A model generated the notes under the pieces. The model was not told the origin of the DNA, did no database searches, and saw only the letters and a program-made list of their open reading frames with translations. Of a stretch of DNA of 64,000 nucleotides, positions 47,351 through 55,998 are shown piece after piece (the stretch's first letter is position 1; each line of letters opens with the position of its first letter). Source of the DNA: Sediminibacillus dalangtanensis (lineage in GTDB: Bacteria > Bacillota > Bacilli > Bacillales > Amphibacillaceae). A program made the position numbers and the translations under genes. The stretch covers positions 2,356,001-2,420,000 of the forward strand of contig NZ_CP046956.1 in NCBI RefSeq assembly GCF_017792025.1, written 5' to 3'.

Positions 47351-47891
47351 CACCCATCACCTCCTTGAATCTTTCTGGATCCACCTTAAATCGAAAACTA
47401 GTTTGATAGATTTGGCCCTCTTTCGTTTCCTGAGGGTAAACATCGATCAAACTGGATTCCTCAATATATGGCTGGTTTGTCAATGCTTCCGAAAATGCTG
47501 CAGCCCCGGAGAGCGAGTCAGCTTCCATGATCAGTTTTACGCCATCTATTTGGTCGTAAACAAAGTTTGACAAATAATCGTTTTCCGGCAAAAGGGAAGT
47601 TATATCCTCCATTAAGTCCCTTTGGGAAAACAACGCTGTCTCTACAGTTTGCACCCGTTCCGCCAACTCATTCCGCTGTCGTTGTAGATTGTGGCTGCCA
47701 GTTCGATCATTGAGTGCGGTATTATTTTTTTTCCACTGTACTTGCATATCGTCCACCTGGCTATCGATGTAAGATCGCTGCCAATAAAGCAACCCGGTAC
47801 AGGCAACCAGAAAAACAAGCAAAAGGACAGCAATAACAGGAACAAAGCGTTTTTTCTTTGATTGTGCAATAAAATTAATTTCAACCGTCAT
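47340..47891 (-). CDS. pilN: PilN-like type IV pilus inner-membrane protein
   Basis: A 183-aa bitopic protein starting EINFIAQSKKKRF, then one membrane helix (VIAVLLLVFLVACTGLLYWQ, about 18-37), a coiled coil (about 45-85) and a C-terminal domain. The N-terminal INF segment inserts into PilM in known systems. It overlaps pilO by 11 bases and follows pilM by 25. Role as PilM partner is family knowledge. Confidence 0.85.
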   Translation of the reverse strand: MTVEINFIAQSKKKRFVPVIAVLLLVFLVACTGLLYWQRSYIDSQVDDMQVQWKKNNTALNDRTGSHNLQRQRNELAERVQTVETALFSQRDLMEDITSLLPENDYLSNFVYDQIDGVKLIMEADSLSGAAAFSEALTNQPYIEESSLIDVYPQETKEGQIYQTSFRFKVDPERFKEVMGDGE

Positions 47892-47916
47892 CGGCAGCTC
47901 CCACCTTGATTTCCTA

Positions 47917-48873
47917 TCACTTTTTTATCGATAGGCCCAGCACATCAGCAAACTTGCCTGGAACCTGTATTTTCTCTTCCAATTCATCGATGGTGACTAT
48001 GGGCATACGATAATTTTCCTTCACATAAATCTCGACTTTTGTCAAAAAAGGGAAATCCCCGCAAAGCAGCAATTTGTTGATTTGTTTCTCTCCGTCCATG
48101 ACGGAATACTGATAAAAATCCAAAAACCTCTCCAGCAAGGTTAATTGTTCATCAATCGATTCAGCGATTTCATTCTGACTTCCCTGCCAGGTTATTTCTT
48201 TCGCTTCCTGGCTGAATTGCCAGGAATCTTGGGGCAGGACAGATTTGATTTGACGGGTGAAAACCGGTTTGTTTTCATTGAAAGCCGTCAACACCGCTGA
48301 ATCCCTTCCCCACTGTGCCAACAGCAGATGGTCACCTTCCTCTGCATAGCCAAGCTCGTTATAAAGACGGTATAACGATAACGAGGAAAGATCCGCCACA
48401 ACCGGGAGAAGACCGGCTTGCTTGAACGCATGCAAATATTCGTTTATTCGTTCTTTTGGATAGGCGAACAATAGTATCTTTACTTGTTCCTGTTCTTCTC
48501 CGATGACGACAAAGTCGAACACCGGATCAGAAAAGGGCAGCCGGATGCTTTCTTCTAACTCCATGTTAATATAGCTTTTTATCTCTGTTTTTTTCAATTG
48601 TTTCGGCACCAAATGTTCCCGGATGGTTACAGAGGCATCAGGTACACAGAAAGATAACGGTTTATTTTTCCATTTCTTATTGGACACCAGCATATGCAAG
48701 GCAGCCGCAAAGCCTTCCGGATCTGAAACTTTCCCGTCCATGATGATACCGACGTCCAGCTGTATTTCTCCATAGTCGATAACTCCTGTGAGTGTCGGCT
48801 GATTTGTGACCATGTATCGAATCGCTTGATCCTTGATTATCAAATTGACTTGCTTTTTATTTTTCTGAAACAT
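47917..48873 (-). CDS. pilM: PilM-like actin-fold assembly protein
   Basis: A 318-aa cytoplasmic protein of the PilM/FtsA actin-like fold, expected to bind PilN at the membrane. Family-like segments include PLSFCVPDASVTIREHLVP, IKSYINMELEESIRLPFSDP and ADLSSLSLYRLYNE. The phosphate-loop glycines of canonical actin folds are eroded. Operon position pilD-pilM-pilN-pilO supports the assignment. ATG at 48873 follows AGGTGGAGC closely. Confidence 0.85.
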   Translation of the reverse strand: MFQKNKKQVNLIIKDQAIRYMVTNQPTLTGVIDYGEIQLDVGIIMDGKVSDPEGFAAALHMLVSNKKWKNKPLSFCVPDASVTIREHLVPKQLKKTEIKSYINMELEESIRLPFSDPVFDFVVIGEEQEQVKILLFAYPKERINEYLHAFKQAGLLPVVADLSSLSLYRLYNELGYAEEGDHLLLAQWGRDSAVLTAFNENKPVFTRQIKSVLPQDSWQFSQEAKEITWQGSQNEIAESIDEQLTLLERFLDFYQYSVMDGEKQINKLLLCGDFPFLTKVEIYVKENYRMPIVTIDELEEKIQVPGKFADVLGLSIKK

Positions 48874-48885
48874 GCTCCACCTACT

Positions 48886-49644
48886 TTAGAAAAAAGATGT
48901 TAAGTACCAGTTGAATAGTTTATCACCAAAGAAATAGACCGTAAGGCTCCCGAGCACGATAAATGGTCCGAAGGGAACCGGTTTTTTCCGTTCTATCCGT
49001 TTAATGGCAAGCAGCACCAGCGTGATCACTGCTCCGTAAACAGTGGAAACAAAAAATGCCAGCAACACGTTTTTCCAGCCCAGTACGATTCCCAATACGC
49101 CGAATAGTTTCATATCCCCGCCGCCCATTCCGCCTCGGCTGGCAACGATGATGGCTGCAAGCAGCAAAACCCCAGTAATACCGCCAATGATCGGAGTCCA
49201 CCATGGATCAAGCGGGCTAATGATTCTTCCTGCTAAAAAAAGCGGCAAAAAAAATAACAGTACACGATCAGGTATTTCCATATATCGCAAGTCTGATACC
49301 AGAATGATCGCGAGCATCGAGCATAATAGCAAGGCGACGAAAAGTTCCACTTGAAATCCAACATGCCAGAAGCATGCCGCAAACAACAGGCCGGTTCCCA
49401 ATTCAGTCACAGGATATATCGGTGAAATGCGGCCGCGGCAATGCCGGCAGCGACCCTTTTGCAACAGATAGGACAGGACGGGAATCAGCTCATACCATTT
49501 TAAGGAATGGAGGCAATGCGGGCAATAGGAGCGATTCTTTGCGAACAACTGCCGCCTGGGGACCCGCATACCGACAACATTGAAAAACGAGCCAAAAATC
49601 AAACCGAGGATAAAAAAATAACAGAGGTAAAAGATTGTCATCAT
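48886..49644 (-). CDS. pilD: Prepilin peptidase (PilD/ComC type)
   Basis: Aspartic protease and N-methyltransferase of 252 aa that processes class III prepilins. The zinc-binding region shows CPHCLHSLKWYELIP and GRCRHCRGRISPIYP (two CxxC pairs, about residues 42-75). Active-site aspartates lie in VSDLRYMEIPDRVL and in GGMGGGDMKLFG, the GxGD motif. Seven to eight membrane segments. It occupies the slot of comC in B. subtilis and may also process competence pilins. Two adjacent ATGs (49644, 49641) follow AGGAG; the second is better spaced. Confidence 0.96.
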   Translation of the reverse strand: MMTIFYLCYFFILGLIFGSFFNVVGMRVPRRQLFAKNRSYCPHCLHSLKWYELIPVLSYLLQKGRCRHCRGRISPIYPVTELGTGLLFAACFWHVGFQVELFVALLLCSMLAIILVSDLRYMEIPDRVLLFFLPLFLAGRIISPLDPWWTPIIGGITGVLLLAAIIVASRGGMGGGDMKLFGVLGIVLGWKNVLLAFFVSTVYGAVITLVLLAIKRIERKKPVPFGPFIVLGSLTVYFFGDKLFNWYLTSFF

Positions 49645-49670
49645 GTTCTCCTATATGTAAGATATATAGA

Positions 49671-49692
49671 GAGATCCCTTAAGAGGGATCTC
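49671..49692. terminator. Intra-operon hairpin after the major pilin
   Basis: GAGATCCC and GGGATCTC form an 8-bp perfect stem around TTAAGA, between the pilin stop and pilD. The following minus-strand bases TCTATATAT are only partly T-rich, so it may be a leaky terminator or 3' mRNA-stabilising stem. Confidence 0.6.
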
Positions 49693-49706
49693 AGAGTGAT
49701 TCAAAA

Positions 49707-50057
49707 TTAATCTTCCTCAAACTCAAAGCTATGTTCATTTTCTCCAGGATTACTATTGTAAACTACTTTGCCACTTGGCAAATCCGTTCTGTCTTTTTCT
49801 TCCAGATAATCACCTTCAACTAATTCGTCCACCGTGATTTCATCTGTGAATTCTTCGGCAGCATAAGCAATCCGGGCAGCTTCGATAATCATGTCGATTT
49901 CTGCCTCATCCGCTTTTGTTTCTGTATTACTAATAATCCCGCCGATAGCAGGAACAGCGATGGCTGCGATAATTCCTAAAATAACAATAACTGCGAGCAA
50001 CTCGACCAATGTAAACCCTTTTTCTTCCTTGCACTTCTTCCAAAATCTTTTAAGCAT
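49707..50057 (-). CDS. pilA: Type IV major pilin
   Basis: A 116-aa class III prepilin. Leader MLKRFWKKCKEEKG is cut before FTLVELLAVIVILGIIAAIA, with Glu at +5 in the mature protein; the hydrophobic helix drives assembly. The C-terminal domain is short and acidic (DELVEGDYLEEKDRTDLPSG then EFEED). The ATG at 50057 follows AAGGAGG; the longer frame to 50144 has no site. A -10-like TATAAT upstream suggests its own promoter, and a hairpin follows the gene. ComGC of competence systems is similar but has disulphide cysteines, absent here. Confidence 0.9.
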   Translation of the reverse strand: MLKRFWKKCKEEKGFTLVELLAVIVILGIIAAIAVPAIGGIISNTETKADEAEIDMIIEAARIAYAAEEFTDEITVDELVEGDYLEEKDRTDLPSGKVVYNSNPGENEHSFEFEED

Positions 50058-50152
50058 GAACGATTCCTCCTTGACTATGTAATTTTTGTCGACAAGCCTA
50101 TGAGCACCGTGCTTTTCCGGTGTGTTCTCCCGTTGTTCTCTCATCTAACCTT

Positions 50153-50158
50153 ATTATA
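50153..50158 (-). promoter_or_regulatory. Possible promoter -10 of the major pilin gene
   Basis: The minus strand reads TATAAT in an AT-rich tract. A clear -35 is lacking (GTTCAA lies about 16 bases upstream). It would allow the pilin to be made at a higher level than the assembly genes. Confidence 0.45.
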
Positions 50159-50213
50159 CTATATAAACCAAGTTTGAACAGGACCTTTTTACTAGATTCC
50201 GCTGAATCTTTTG

Positions 50214-51416
50214 TTAAATATTTTCAAAGATAGCAAACATCGGGATGATGATAGCCAGAACGATGGCCCCGACCATCACGGCCAAAAATACAATCATGAC
50301 TGGTTCGATCAGCGATTTCAACTTATCGGAAGCTTCATCCAGTTCCTGCTCGTAAAAATCGGCAACCTTTTTCAGCATGCTGTCCAAAGACCCCGAGCTT
50401 TCTCCGACAGCAATCATTTGGGTCACCAGCTTCGGAAAGGCCCAGTGGTCTTTCATCGGGCCAGCCAATGATTCTCCCTCTTCGAGAGAAGCCTGACTGT
50501 CTTTCAGCACCTGCTTAAACACCTGATTGCCAATTACACGTTCGGTAATACTAATCGCCTGTAAAATCGGAACCGAGCTGGCCAAAAGCGAGCTCAGCGT
50601 CTGGGTCATCCGGGCTAATAAAGCTTTTTGCAGAAACTTGCCGAACAACGGAAGTTTTAGTTTAGCACGGTCCAATCTGTTCGCGATATGAGCCTTTCTG
50701 CTTAAGTATTGATAGAGAACGGAAAGAAGCACAGCCAATATGACTATTAGCCACCAATACCCTTGGGCCAAACTACTTATTCGCAAAACAACTGCCGTAT
50801 AAGCAGGTATTTCTTCACCGAACGATGCAAACATGTCCGTGAAAATCGGGACAATAAAAACAAGCAGAAAAATCGAAACCAGGATGGAAATCGACCCGAC
50901 CGCCAATGGATAGGCAAGCGAAGAAGTGATTTTTTGTTTCAAACGATATTGCTTTTCATAATAGGACGCCATGTTATCGAGAATCTCATCCAGGCTGCCG
51001 CTAATCTCCCCTGCGTGGACCATACTTACCAATAATTCCGGAAAAATTTTAGGATATTTCTCCATCGCATCGGTTAGCGGAACGCCGGTTTCCAAATCTT
51101 CTTTGACGTGTTCCAATGCTGCTTTCAGGTATTTGTTATCCGATTGTTCCGCCAGGATTCCTGTTGCAGCCACCAGTGATATGCCTGCATCGATCAAGGT
51201 AGCAAACTGCCGCAAAAACAGGACGAAATCACGATTTTTCACCTGGCGCCCAAAATGAATGTCTTTGTATAGGATGCTGTTGAGCTCTACCAGCTCATAA
51301 GCAACCACACCCTCACTCCTTAAGTAAGATAGCGCTTCCTGCTTCGATTCAGCACTTACTTTTCCCGTTTTCGCTTTACCTTCCTTGCTTCTCCCCTGGT
51401 AGCGGTAATAAGCCAT
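50214..51416 (-). CDS. pilC: Type IV pilus/secretion platform protein PilC (GspF family)
   Basis: Polytopic inner-membrane platform of 400 aa. Two T2SSF domains are seen, RQFATLIDAGISLVAATGIL (about 68-87) with VPLTDAMEKYPKIFPELLVS, and RMTQTLSSLLASSVPILQAI (about 265-284) with QMIAVGESSGSLDSML; three membrane segments lie at about 165-190, 215-235 and 375-398. It interacts with PilB and PilT. Order pilB-pilT-pilC matches Gram-negative loci. ATG at 51416 follows GAGGGTG. Confidence 0.95.
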   Translation of the reverse strand: MAYYRYQGRSKEGKAKTGKVSAESKQEALSYLRSEGVVAYELVELNSILYKDIHFGRQVKNRDFVLFLRQFATLIDAGISLVAATGILAEQSDNKYLKAALEHVKEDLETGVPLTDAMEKYPKIFPELLVSMVHAGEISGSLDEILDNMASYYEKQYRLKQKITSSLAYPLAVGSISILVSIFLLVFIVPIFTDMFASFGEEIPAYTAVVLRISSLAQGYWWLIVILAVLLSVLYQYLSRKAHIANRLDRAKLKLPLFGKFLQKALLARMTQTLSSLLASSVPILQAISITERVIGNQVFKQVLKDSQASLEEGESLAGPMKDHWAFPKLVTQMIAVGESSGSLDSMLKKVADFYEQELDEASDKLKSLIEPVMIVFLAVMVGAIVLAIIIPMFAIFENI

Positions 51417-51422
51417 CAGCCG

Positions 51423-52457
51423 TCACCCTCTTTCCTTGAGGTAAGGAAGGGCAAATTCTTCGGAAATTTCTCTTGTGCGCAGCATTTTCTTTATATCCAT
51501 CGTCATGGTATGCATTCCCTGCTCGCGGGAAACCTGCATGGTATTCGGTATCTGGTGCATTTTTTCGTTTCGAATCAAATTCTTTATCGCTGCTGTGTTC
51601 CGCAATATTTCCGTTGCAGCTCTCCGCCCTTGCTTATCGGGGGTCTGAAATAATCGCTGCGATATGATTGCCTGCAGAACGTTGGCCAGTTGGATGCGGA
51701 TTTGTCCCTTCTGATGGGAAGGAAAAACGTCAATGATTCTGTCCATCGTCGAGGAAGCATCGGTCGTATGCAAGGTTCCGAGGACAAGGTGACCTGTCTC
51801 AGCAGCCGTGATAGCGGTCGCTATTGTTTCCAAATCGCGCATTTCTCCGACAAGTATTACGTCTGGATCCTGTCGCAGACAAGCACGCAAACCATTTTGA
51901 AAGTTTTTTGTGTCGAATCCCACTTCCCGCTGGTCGATAATACAATTTCCGTGGGCATGTAAGTACTCAATTGGATCTTCCAATGTAATAATGTGCTTGT
52001 GCATCGTTTTATTCATATAATCGATCATGGCAGCAAGCGTGGTACTTTTGCCACTTCCCGTCGGTCCTGTAACCAGCACCAAACCTTGTGTGCTGGCAGC
52101 GATTTCCTTGATAACTCCAGGGAGGTGGAGATCATCCAGACTGGGAATGACCGTAGGGACGACACGGACAGCAAGCGAAAGGCAATTGCGTTGATGAAAA
52201 ATGTTCATCCGAAACCGGGATATTCCTGCTATACCATAAGACAAATCGATTTCTCTTTTCTCCTCCAGCCGTTCCCATAACTTATCATTGATTGCGCTTC
52301 TGACCATTTCCTCCGTATCCTCTGGTGAAAGCTTGTCCTGTCCGAATGGTCGTAATTCTCCATTGATGCGAAAAACCGGTGGAGTTCCTACTGTGAGATG
52401 TATATCCGAAGCATTTTGAGAAAAAGCTTCCTGTAATAAAGAATTCAATCGATTCAT
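51423..52457 (-). CDS. pilT: Twitching-motility retraction ATPase PilT
   Basis: Hexameric retraction motor of 344 aa. Walker A GPTGSGKSTTLA (about residues 128-139), Asp box ITLEDPIEYL, Walker B DVILVGEMRD and His box TAAETGHLVLGTLHT are intact. The PilT-specific C-terminal motif appears as AIKNLIRNEKMHQI in place of AIRNLIREGKTHQI, and retains the retraction-linked hydrophobic and basic positions. Presence of PilT means pili can retract, as in twitching or DNA uptake. ATG at 52457 follows GGGGGAATCAAC. Confidence 0.95.
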   Translation of the reverse strand: MNRLNSLLQEAFSQNASDIHLTVGTPPVFRINGELRPFGQDKLSPEDTEEMVRSAINDKLWERLEEKREIDLSYGIAGISRFRMNIFHQRNCLSLAVRVVPTVIPSLDDLHLPGVIKEIAASTQGLVLVTGPTGSGKSTTLAAMIDYMNKTMHKHIITLEDPIEYLHAHGNCIIDQREVGFDTKNFQNGLRACLRQDPDVILVGEMRDLETIATAITAAETGHLVLGTLHTTDASSTMDRIIDVFPSHQKGQIRIQLANVLQAIISQRLFQTPDKQGRRAATEILRNTAAIKNLIRNEKMHQIPNTMQVSREQGMHTMTMDIKKMLRTREISEEFALPYLKERG

Positions 52458-52469
52458 GTTGATTCCCCC

Positions 52470-54101
52470 TTACTCTTCCGTTGCAACCCGTAACACTTCT
52501 TCCAGGCTGGTGGTTCCCTGCTTCACTTTTTCCAGACCGTCATCCATCAAAAACTTCATGCCATTCTGTTTCAAATACTTTTTCATTTCGGCCATCGAAC
52601 TATTTTCCATCATCATTTGCCGGATGGCATCGTCAATCACCAACAGTTCCTGAATCGCTGTCCTGCCCTTATACCCGGTCTGCCTGCAACTGTTACAGCC
52701 TTTTCCTTCGTATAGCTTGTCTATTGCAATGTTGTGTCTATCGAAAATTTCTTTTTCCATGTTATTGAGTTCTCTGCTTTGTTTACAATCCTTGCACAGT
52801 TTTTTTACCAGTCGCTGCGCCATGATGCCGGATAACGAGGATACGACCAGATAAGGCTCCACTTTCATATCAAACAACCTGGGTATGGCAGCCATCGCAC
52901 TGTTCGTATGAAGGGTGCTGAACACCATGTGTCCTGTAAGGGAAGAGCGCACGGCTATTTCTGCTGTTTCCGTATCCCTGATTTCTCCCACCATGATGAT
53001 ATTGGGATCTTGTCGTAATATCGACCGAAGTCCGGCTGCAAAATCGAGACCGATTTTTGCATTTACCTGTACTTGGTTAATTCCTTCTAACTGATATTCC
53101 ACCGGATCTTCCACCGTGATAATGTTGACTTCCTCACGGTTCAATTGGTTGATTGAAGCATACAAAGTCGAGGTCTTTCCCGACCCCGTCGGTCCCGTCA
53201 AGAGAATCAATCCGGAAGGCTGCTGAATCAGCTTCCGGTAATCGTGATAATTTTCTTCGCTGAAGTCCAGGTCGGTAAGCTTTTTGACAATATTGGAAAG
53301 GTCGAGAATCCGGATTACGATTTTTTCACCGAATACGGTCGGCAAAATCGAAATACGCAAATCGATTGGCTTCTCATCAATGATGACTCGGATTCTTCCG
53401 TCTTGAGGAAGCCTTGTCTCGGTAATATTCAAATTAGCCATGATTTTCATCCTGGCTGTCAGCGAGTTTTGCAACCGTTTCGGAATGGTTCTCTCCTTAT
53501 GAAGCATGCCATCAACACGGTAACGGACAGATAAACTGTCTTCGGCCGGATCAAGATGGATATCGCTCGCCTTCAAATGAACCCCTGTCTGCAGCAGTTG
53601 ATCCATTATCCGGACAGCGGGAGCGTCGTCAGCCAGATCCGCATCATCTTCCTCCAGAGCAAAATCCTTTTGGTCGTAATACTTGTTAATTGCCTGTAAA
53701 ATATCATCCTTGGAAGCAATCACTGGCTTGATATCGAAACCCGTCGACAACTCCAGATCATCAATTGAAAAATAGTCTATCGGGTCATTCATTGCCACTG
53801 TCATCGTATTTTCTCTCAAATTCAACGGCATTAGCACGTTACGCTGGGCCATTTCCTTTGGCACCAGCTCCGTAAGCTTTTGATCAATGGGATACCGATA
53901 TAAGGACACGCTTTGGATACCAAGCTGTAACTCCAATACTTCGAGCAGCTGCTGCTCGGTAATAAAACCTTGTTCCAGTAAAGCGTCTCCGAGTTTCTGA
54001 CCTTGTTTTTTATGTTCGAGTGTTTCCACAATCTCCGTTTCCGTTAATACGCCCGCCTCTTTCAGTAAGTCGCCCAGCTTCTTTTTATTGCGGATTGCCA
54101 T
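52470..54101 (-). CDS. pilB: Type IV pilus extension ATPase PilB with MshEN N-domain
   Basis: Assembly motor of 543 aa. The N-terminus has two tandem MshEN-like motifs (KLGDLLKEAGVLTETEIVET and KLGDALLEQGFITEQQLLEV, residues about 7-58), which in other pilus and secretion ATPases bind c-di-GMP. The ATPase core follows: Walker A GPTGSGKTSTLYAS (about 300), ITVEDPVEYQL, NIIMVGEIRDTETAEIAVRS, STLHTNSA, and a zinc finger with CKDC and CNSCRQTGYKGR. The ATG at 54101 has AGGAGG upstream and overlaps the preceding gene's stop; a frame to 54236 lacks a site. Confidence 0.95.
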   Translation of the reverse strand: MAIRNKKKLGDLLKEAGVLTETEIVETLEHKKQGQKLGDALLEQGFITEQQLLEVLELQLGIQSVSLYRYPIDQKLTELVPKEMAQRNVLMPLNLRENTMTVAMNDPIDYFSIDDLELSTGFDIKPVIASKDDILQAINKYYDQKDFALEEDDADLADDAPAVRIMDQLLQTGVHLKASDIHLDPAEDSLSVRYRVDGMLHKERTIPKRLQNSLTARMKIMANLNITETRLPQDGRIRVIIDEKPIDLRISILPTVFGEKIVIRILDLSNIVKKLTDLDFSEENYHDYRKLIQQPSGLILLTGPTGSGKTSTLYASINQLNREEVNIITVEDPVEYQLEGINQVQVNAKIGLDFAAGLRSILRQDPNIIMVGEIRDTETAEIAVRSSLTGHMVFSTLHTNSAMAAIPRLFDMKVEPYLVVSSLSGIMAQRLVKKLCKDCKQSRELNNMEKEIFDRHNIAIDKLYEGKGCNSCRQTGYKGRTAIQELLVIDDAIRQMMMENSSMAEMKKYLKQNGMKFLMDDGLEKVKQGTTSLEEVLRVATEE

Positions 54102-54102
54102 G

Positions 54103-55578
54103 TTATTCCTCCTGTTCGTCTGTTTCCCTGATTGGTTCCTTGGTGATGATTTCTTCGACATCGGCAGGACTTCCACCCGAAACAAAAGGAAGCGCATCGA
54201 GATTGAATTCCTCGTACTCAATCCCGCCTCCGCCATCTCCGGTCAGTGAGTCAGAAACAACCATCCCCTTCAGTTGCCCACCCCCCGTGAAGTGGAAATC
54301 TGCATGTGGAGCGTATATAAGATAGGCACTTCTTGCACCGCCATCGACCTTCACGTTTGATCCTCCTGTGAAAATGTGTCCGGTGAATCCGCCACCTCCC
54401 GTTAATTCGATGTCAGCCCGCTCCGCAAACAGGGATCCTCTTATCACTTGAGATCCTGCGAGCTTCAGTTTCTCCAATCCTTTATAGTAAAGGGCGACAG
54501 TGTCAGTTTCTCCAGACCCATTCAGCGTGCTTCCCGAACCAAATGTGATTTTGTCACGGACATAAAACGTCAGTATACCCGGATTCTTCAGTTCGATATG
54601 ACCATTTTCTAAATTCAAATGATCCACCACGATGGACAGATTGTTGCCATGTAGATCGATGGTCAGGTTATTGTTGCTGCTGATTTTGATTTCTTTGAAA
54701 AAAGTGCTTCGTTCAAGGGACAAGGAATAATTGCCTCCACCACTAATCTTCAGCCTCCCATCCTGGATGACTCCTGTTTCGCCCCCCTGCAAATTACGGT
54801 CTTCCGCTTGCGGATAATCGGGAAACACTGGAAACTCCGGCAATTCCATCTTACCCTTGTCTTGTCCTATGGGTTTTGGTAAATCATCCAGCATCCAATC
54901 GGGGGCATCAAGCGCACGATCCTCTGATCCAAACGGTACATAAATGCTTCCACCTTTCAGTGTCGCTCCTCCATCAAAGCGTATGGAATGCTCCTGATCT
55001 GAATTTGTTTTCATATTCCCCTTGATTGTCGCACCACCCGATAAATCGATCGTCGTATTGGTATATACCGCAGTGCCGGCAGGTAAATCGACGCCACCGT
55101 TGTCTCTGGGAAGCCAGTTGACGGTGAATGGCCGTTCCACTGTTCTGGAACGCTTGCCGATGGTCCCAGTGGAAACAAGCTTATACCGAATGGTTTGTCC
55201 ATCATCCGGTGCGTTTGCCTCAATATGTACAACGGCTTCAGGCTGCTTTCCAAACGCCTCTTCAAAGTCGCTGTATGTCCGTTCCGTTTGAATCAGTTCC
55301 TTGATCTCCGCTTCCGAACCATCCTCCTCCTGGTAATAACGTTCGATTGCTGTTTCGATTTCCGCGTATTTCAAGGCTGCACCTGCCTCGGCAATATAGT
55401 AGGCAGACTGATCGCTCCGTTCACTTGAACTCAACTTTGTGTGATGGACAATCACTCCGAGCAAGCTCAAACCGAGAACCGAAAGAATCACGAGTACGAT
55501 CAACGTAAAGACGAGAGCAGACCCGGCCTGATTGTTCCATTTACTACTTTTCCAGTTCACCCTTTTTTCCGGCATCAT
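54103..55578 (-). CDS. Large PilX-like minor pilin with glycine-rich repeat domain
   Basis: A 491-aa protein with a short basic leader and a prepilin-type helix (GSALVFTLIVLVILSVLGLS, about residues 18-37) lacking Glu at +5, as in PilX/GspK tip subunits. The exported region has a repeat-rich body (about 165-450) with recurrent glycine pairs: SGGATIKGNM, DGGATLKGGS, GSQVIRGSLF, GGGFTGHIFT, GGGQLKGMVV, resembling a beta-solenoid. The acidic tail ends ETDEQEE. No cysteine pairs or known adhesin motifs were seen. It lies between the minor pilins and pilB, so it is probably a pilus-tip protein or adhesin. Function not established. Confidence 0.75.
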   Translation of the reverse strand: MMPEKRVNWKSSKWNNQAGSALVFTLIVLVILSVLGLSLLGVIVHHTKLSSSERSDQSAYYIAEAGAALKYAEIETAIERYYQEEDGSEAEIKELIQTERTYSDFEEAFGKQPEAVVHIEANAPDDGQTIRYKLVSTGTIGKRSRTVERPFTVNWLPRDNGGVDLPAGTAVYTNTTIDLSGGATIKGNMKTNSDQEHSIRFDGGATLKGGSIYVPFGSEDRALDAPDWMLDDLPKPIGQDKGKMELPEFPVFPDYPQAEDRNLQGGETGVIQDGRLKISGGGNYSLSLERSTFFKEIKISSNNNLTIDLHGNNLSIVVDHLNLENGHIELKNPGILTFYVRDKITFGSGSTLNGSGETDTVALYYKGLEKLKLAGSQVIRGSLFAERADIELTGGGGFTGHIFTGGSNVKVDGGARSAYLIYAPHADFHFTGGGQLKGMVVSDSLTGDGGGGIEYEEFNLDALPFVSGGSPADVEEIITKEPIRETDEQEE

Positions 55579-55584
55579 TCATCC

Positions 55585-55998
55585 CTACTCCCTGATATAT
55601 AAAACCGTGGATACTTCAGACAGCTGGTGAGAGTCACTTGCACCCTTTATTTGCAGTGTCACACCAGCGCCTTGTTCTGTCGGTTCGACTTGGAAATCTG
55701 AAATCCCTTCGGCAACCATTCGCCCGTTGCGTAACAGATGGCCAGCATTTAACCGGTACACGACCTCATCAAGCTTCAATTGGTTGTTTGTCACGGTTAA
55801 GGAATCGGCTTGGCGCACATCCTTGGTGATTTGCTTCAGAGCCAGCCTGACTTCTGCTTGCTGTTTTGTCTCTTCTAACTGGCTGGTATATTGATTTTGC
55901 CCAAACCAGGTAACAGAGCCTGCAAGGATAATAATCAAACCAAGCAGTGCCAGAACAGCCAGTAGCTCTACCAGTGTAAAACCTTTGTCATTGGTCAT
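55585..55998 (-). CDS. Minor prepilin, PilW/GspJ-like
   Basis: A 137-aa class III prepilin. Leader MTNDKG is cut before FTLVELLAVLALLGLIIILA with Glu at +5. After the helix comes EVRLALKQITKDVRQADSL, a pattern of GspJ/PilW minor pilins, and a small beta domain. The ATG at 55998 lies six bases from AAGG; a GTG just upstream overlaps it. It overlaps the end of the PilV-like gene. Expected in a pilus-tip initiation complex. Confidence 0.85.
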   Translation of the reverse strand: MTNDKGFTLVELLAVLALLGLIIILAGSVTWFGQNQYTSQLEETKQQAEVRLALKQITKDVRQADSLTVTNNQLKLDEVVYRLNAGHLLRNGRMVAEGISDFQVEPTEQGAGVTLQIKGASDSHQLSEVSTVLYIRE

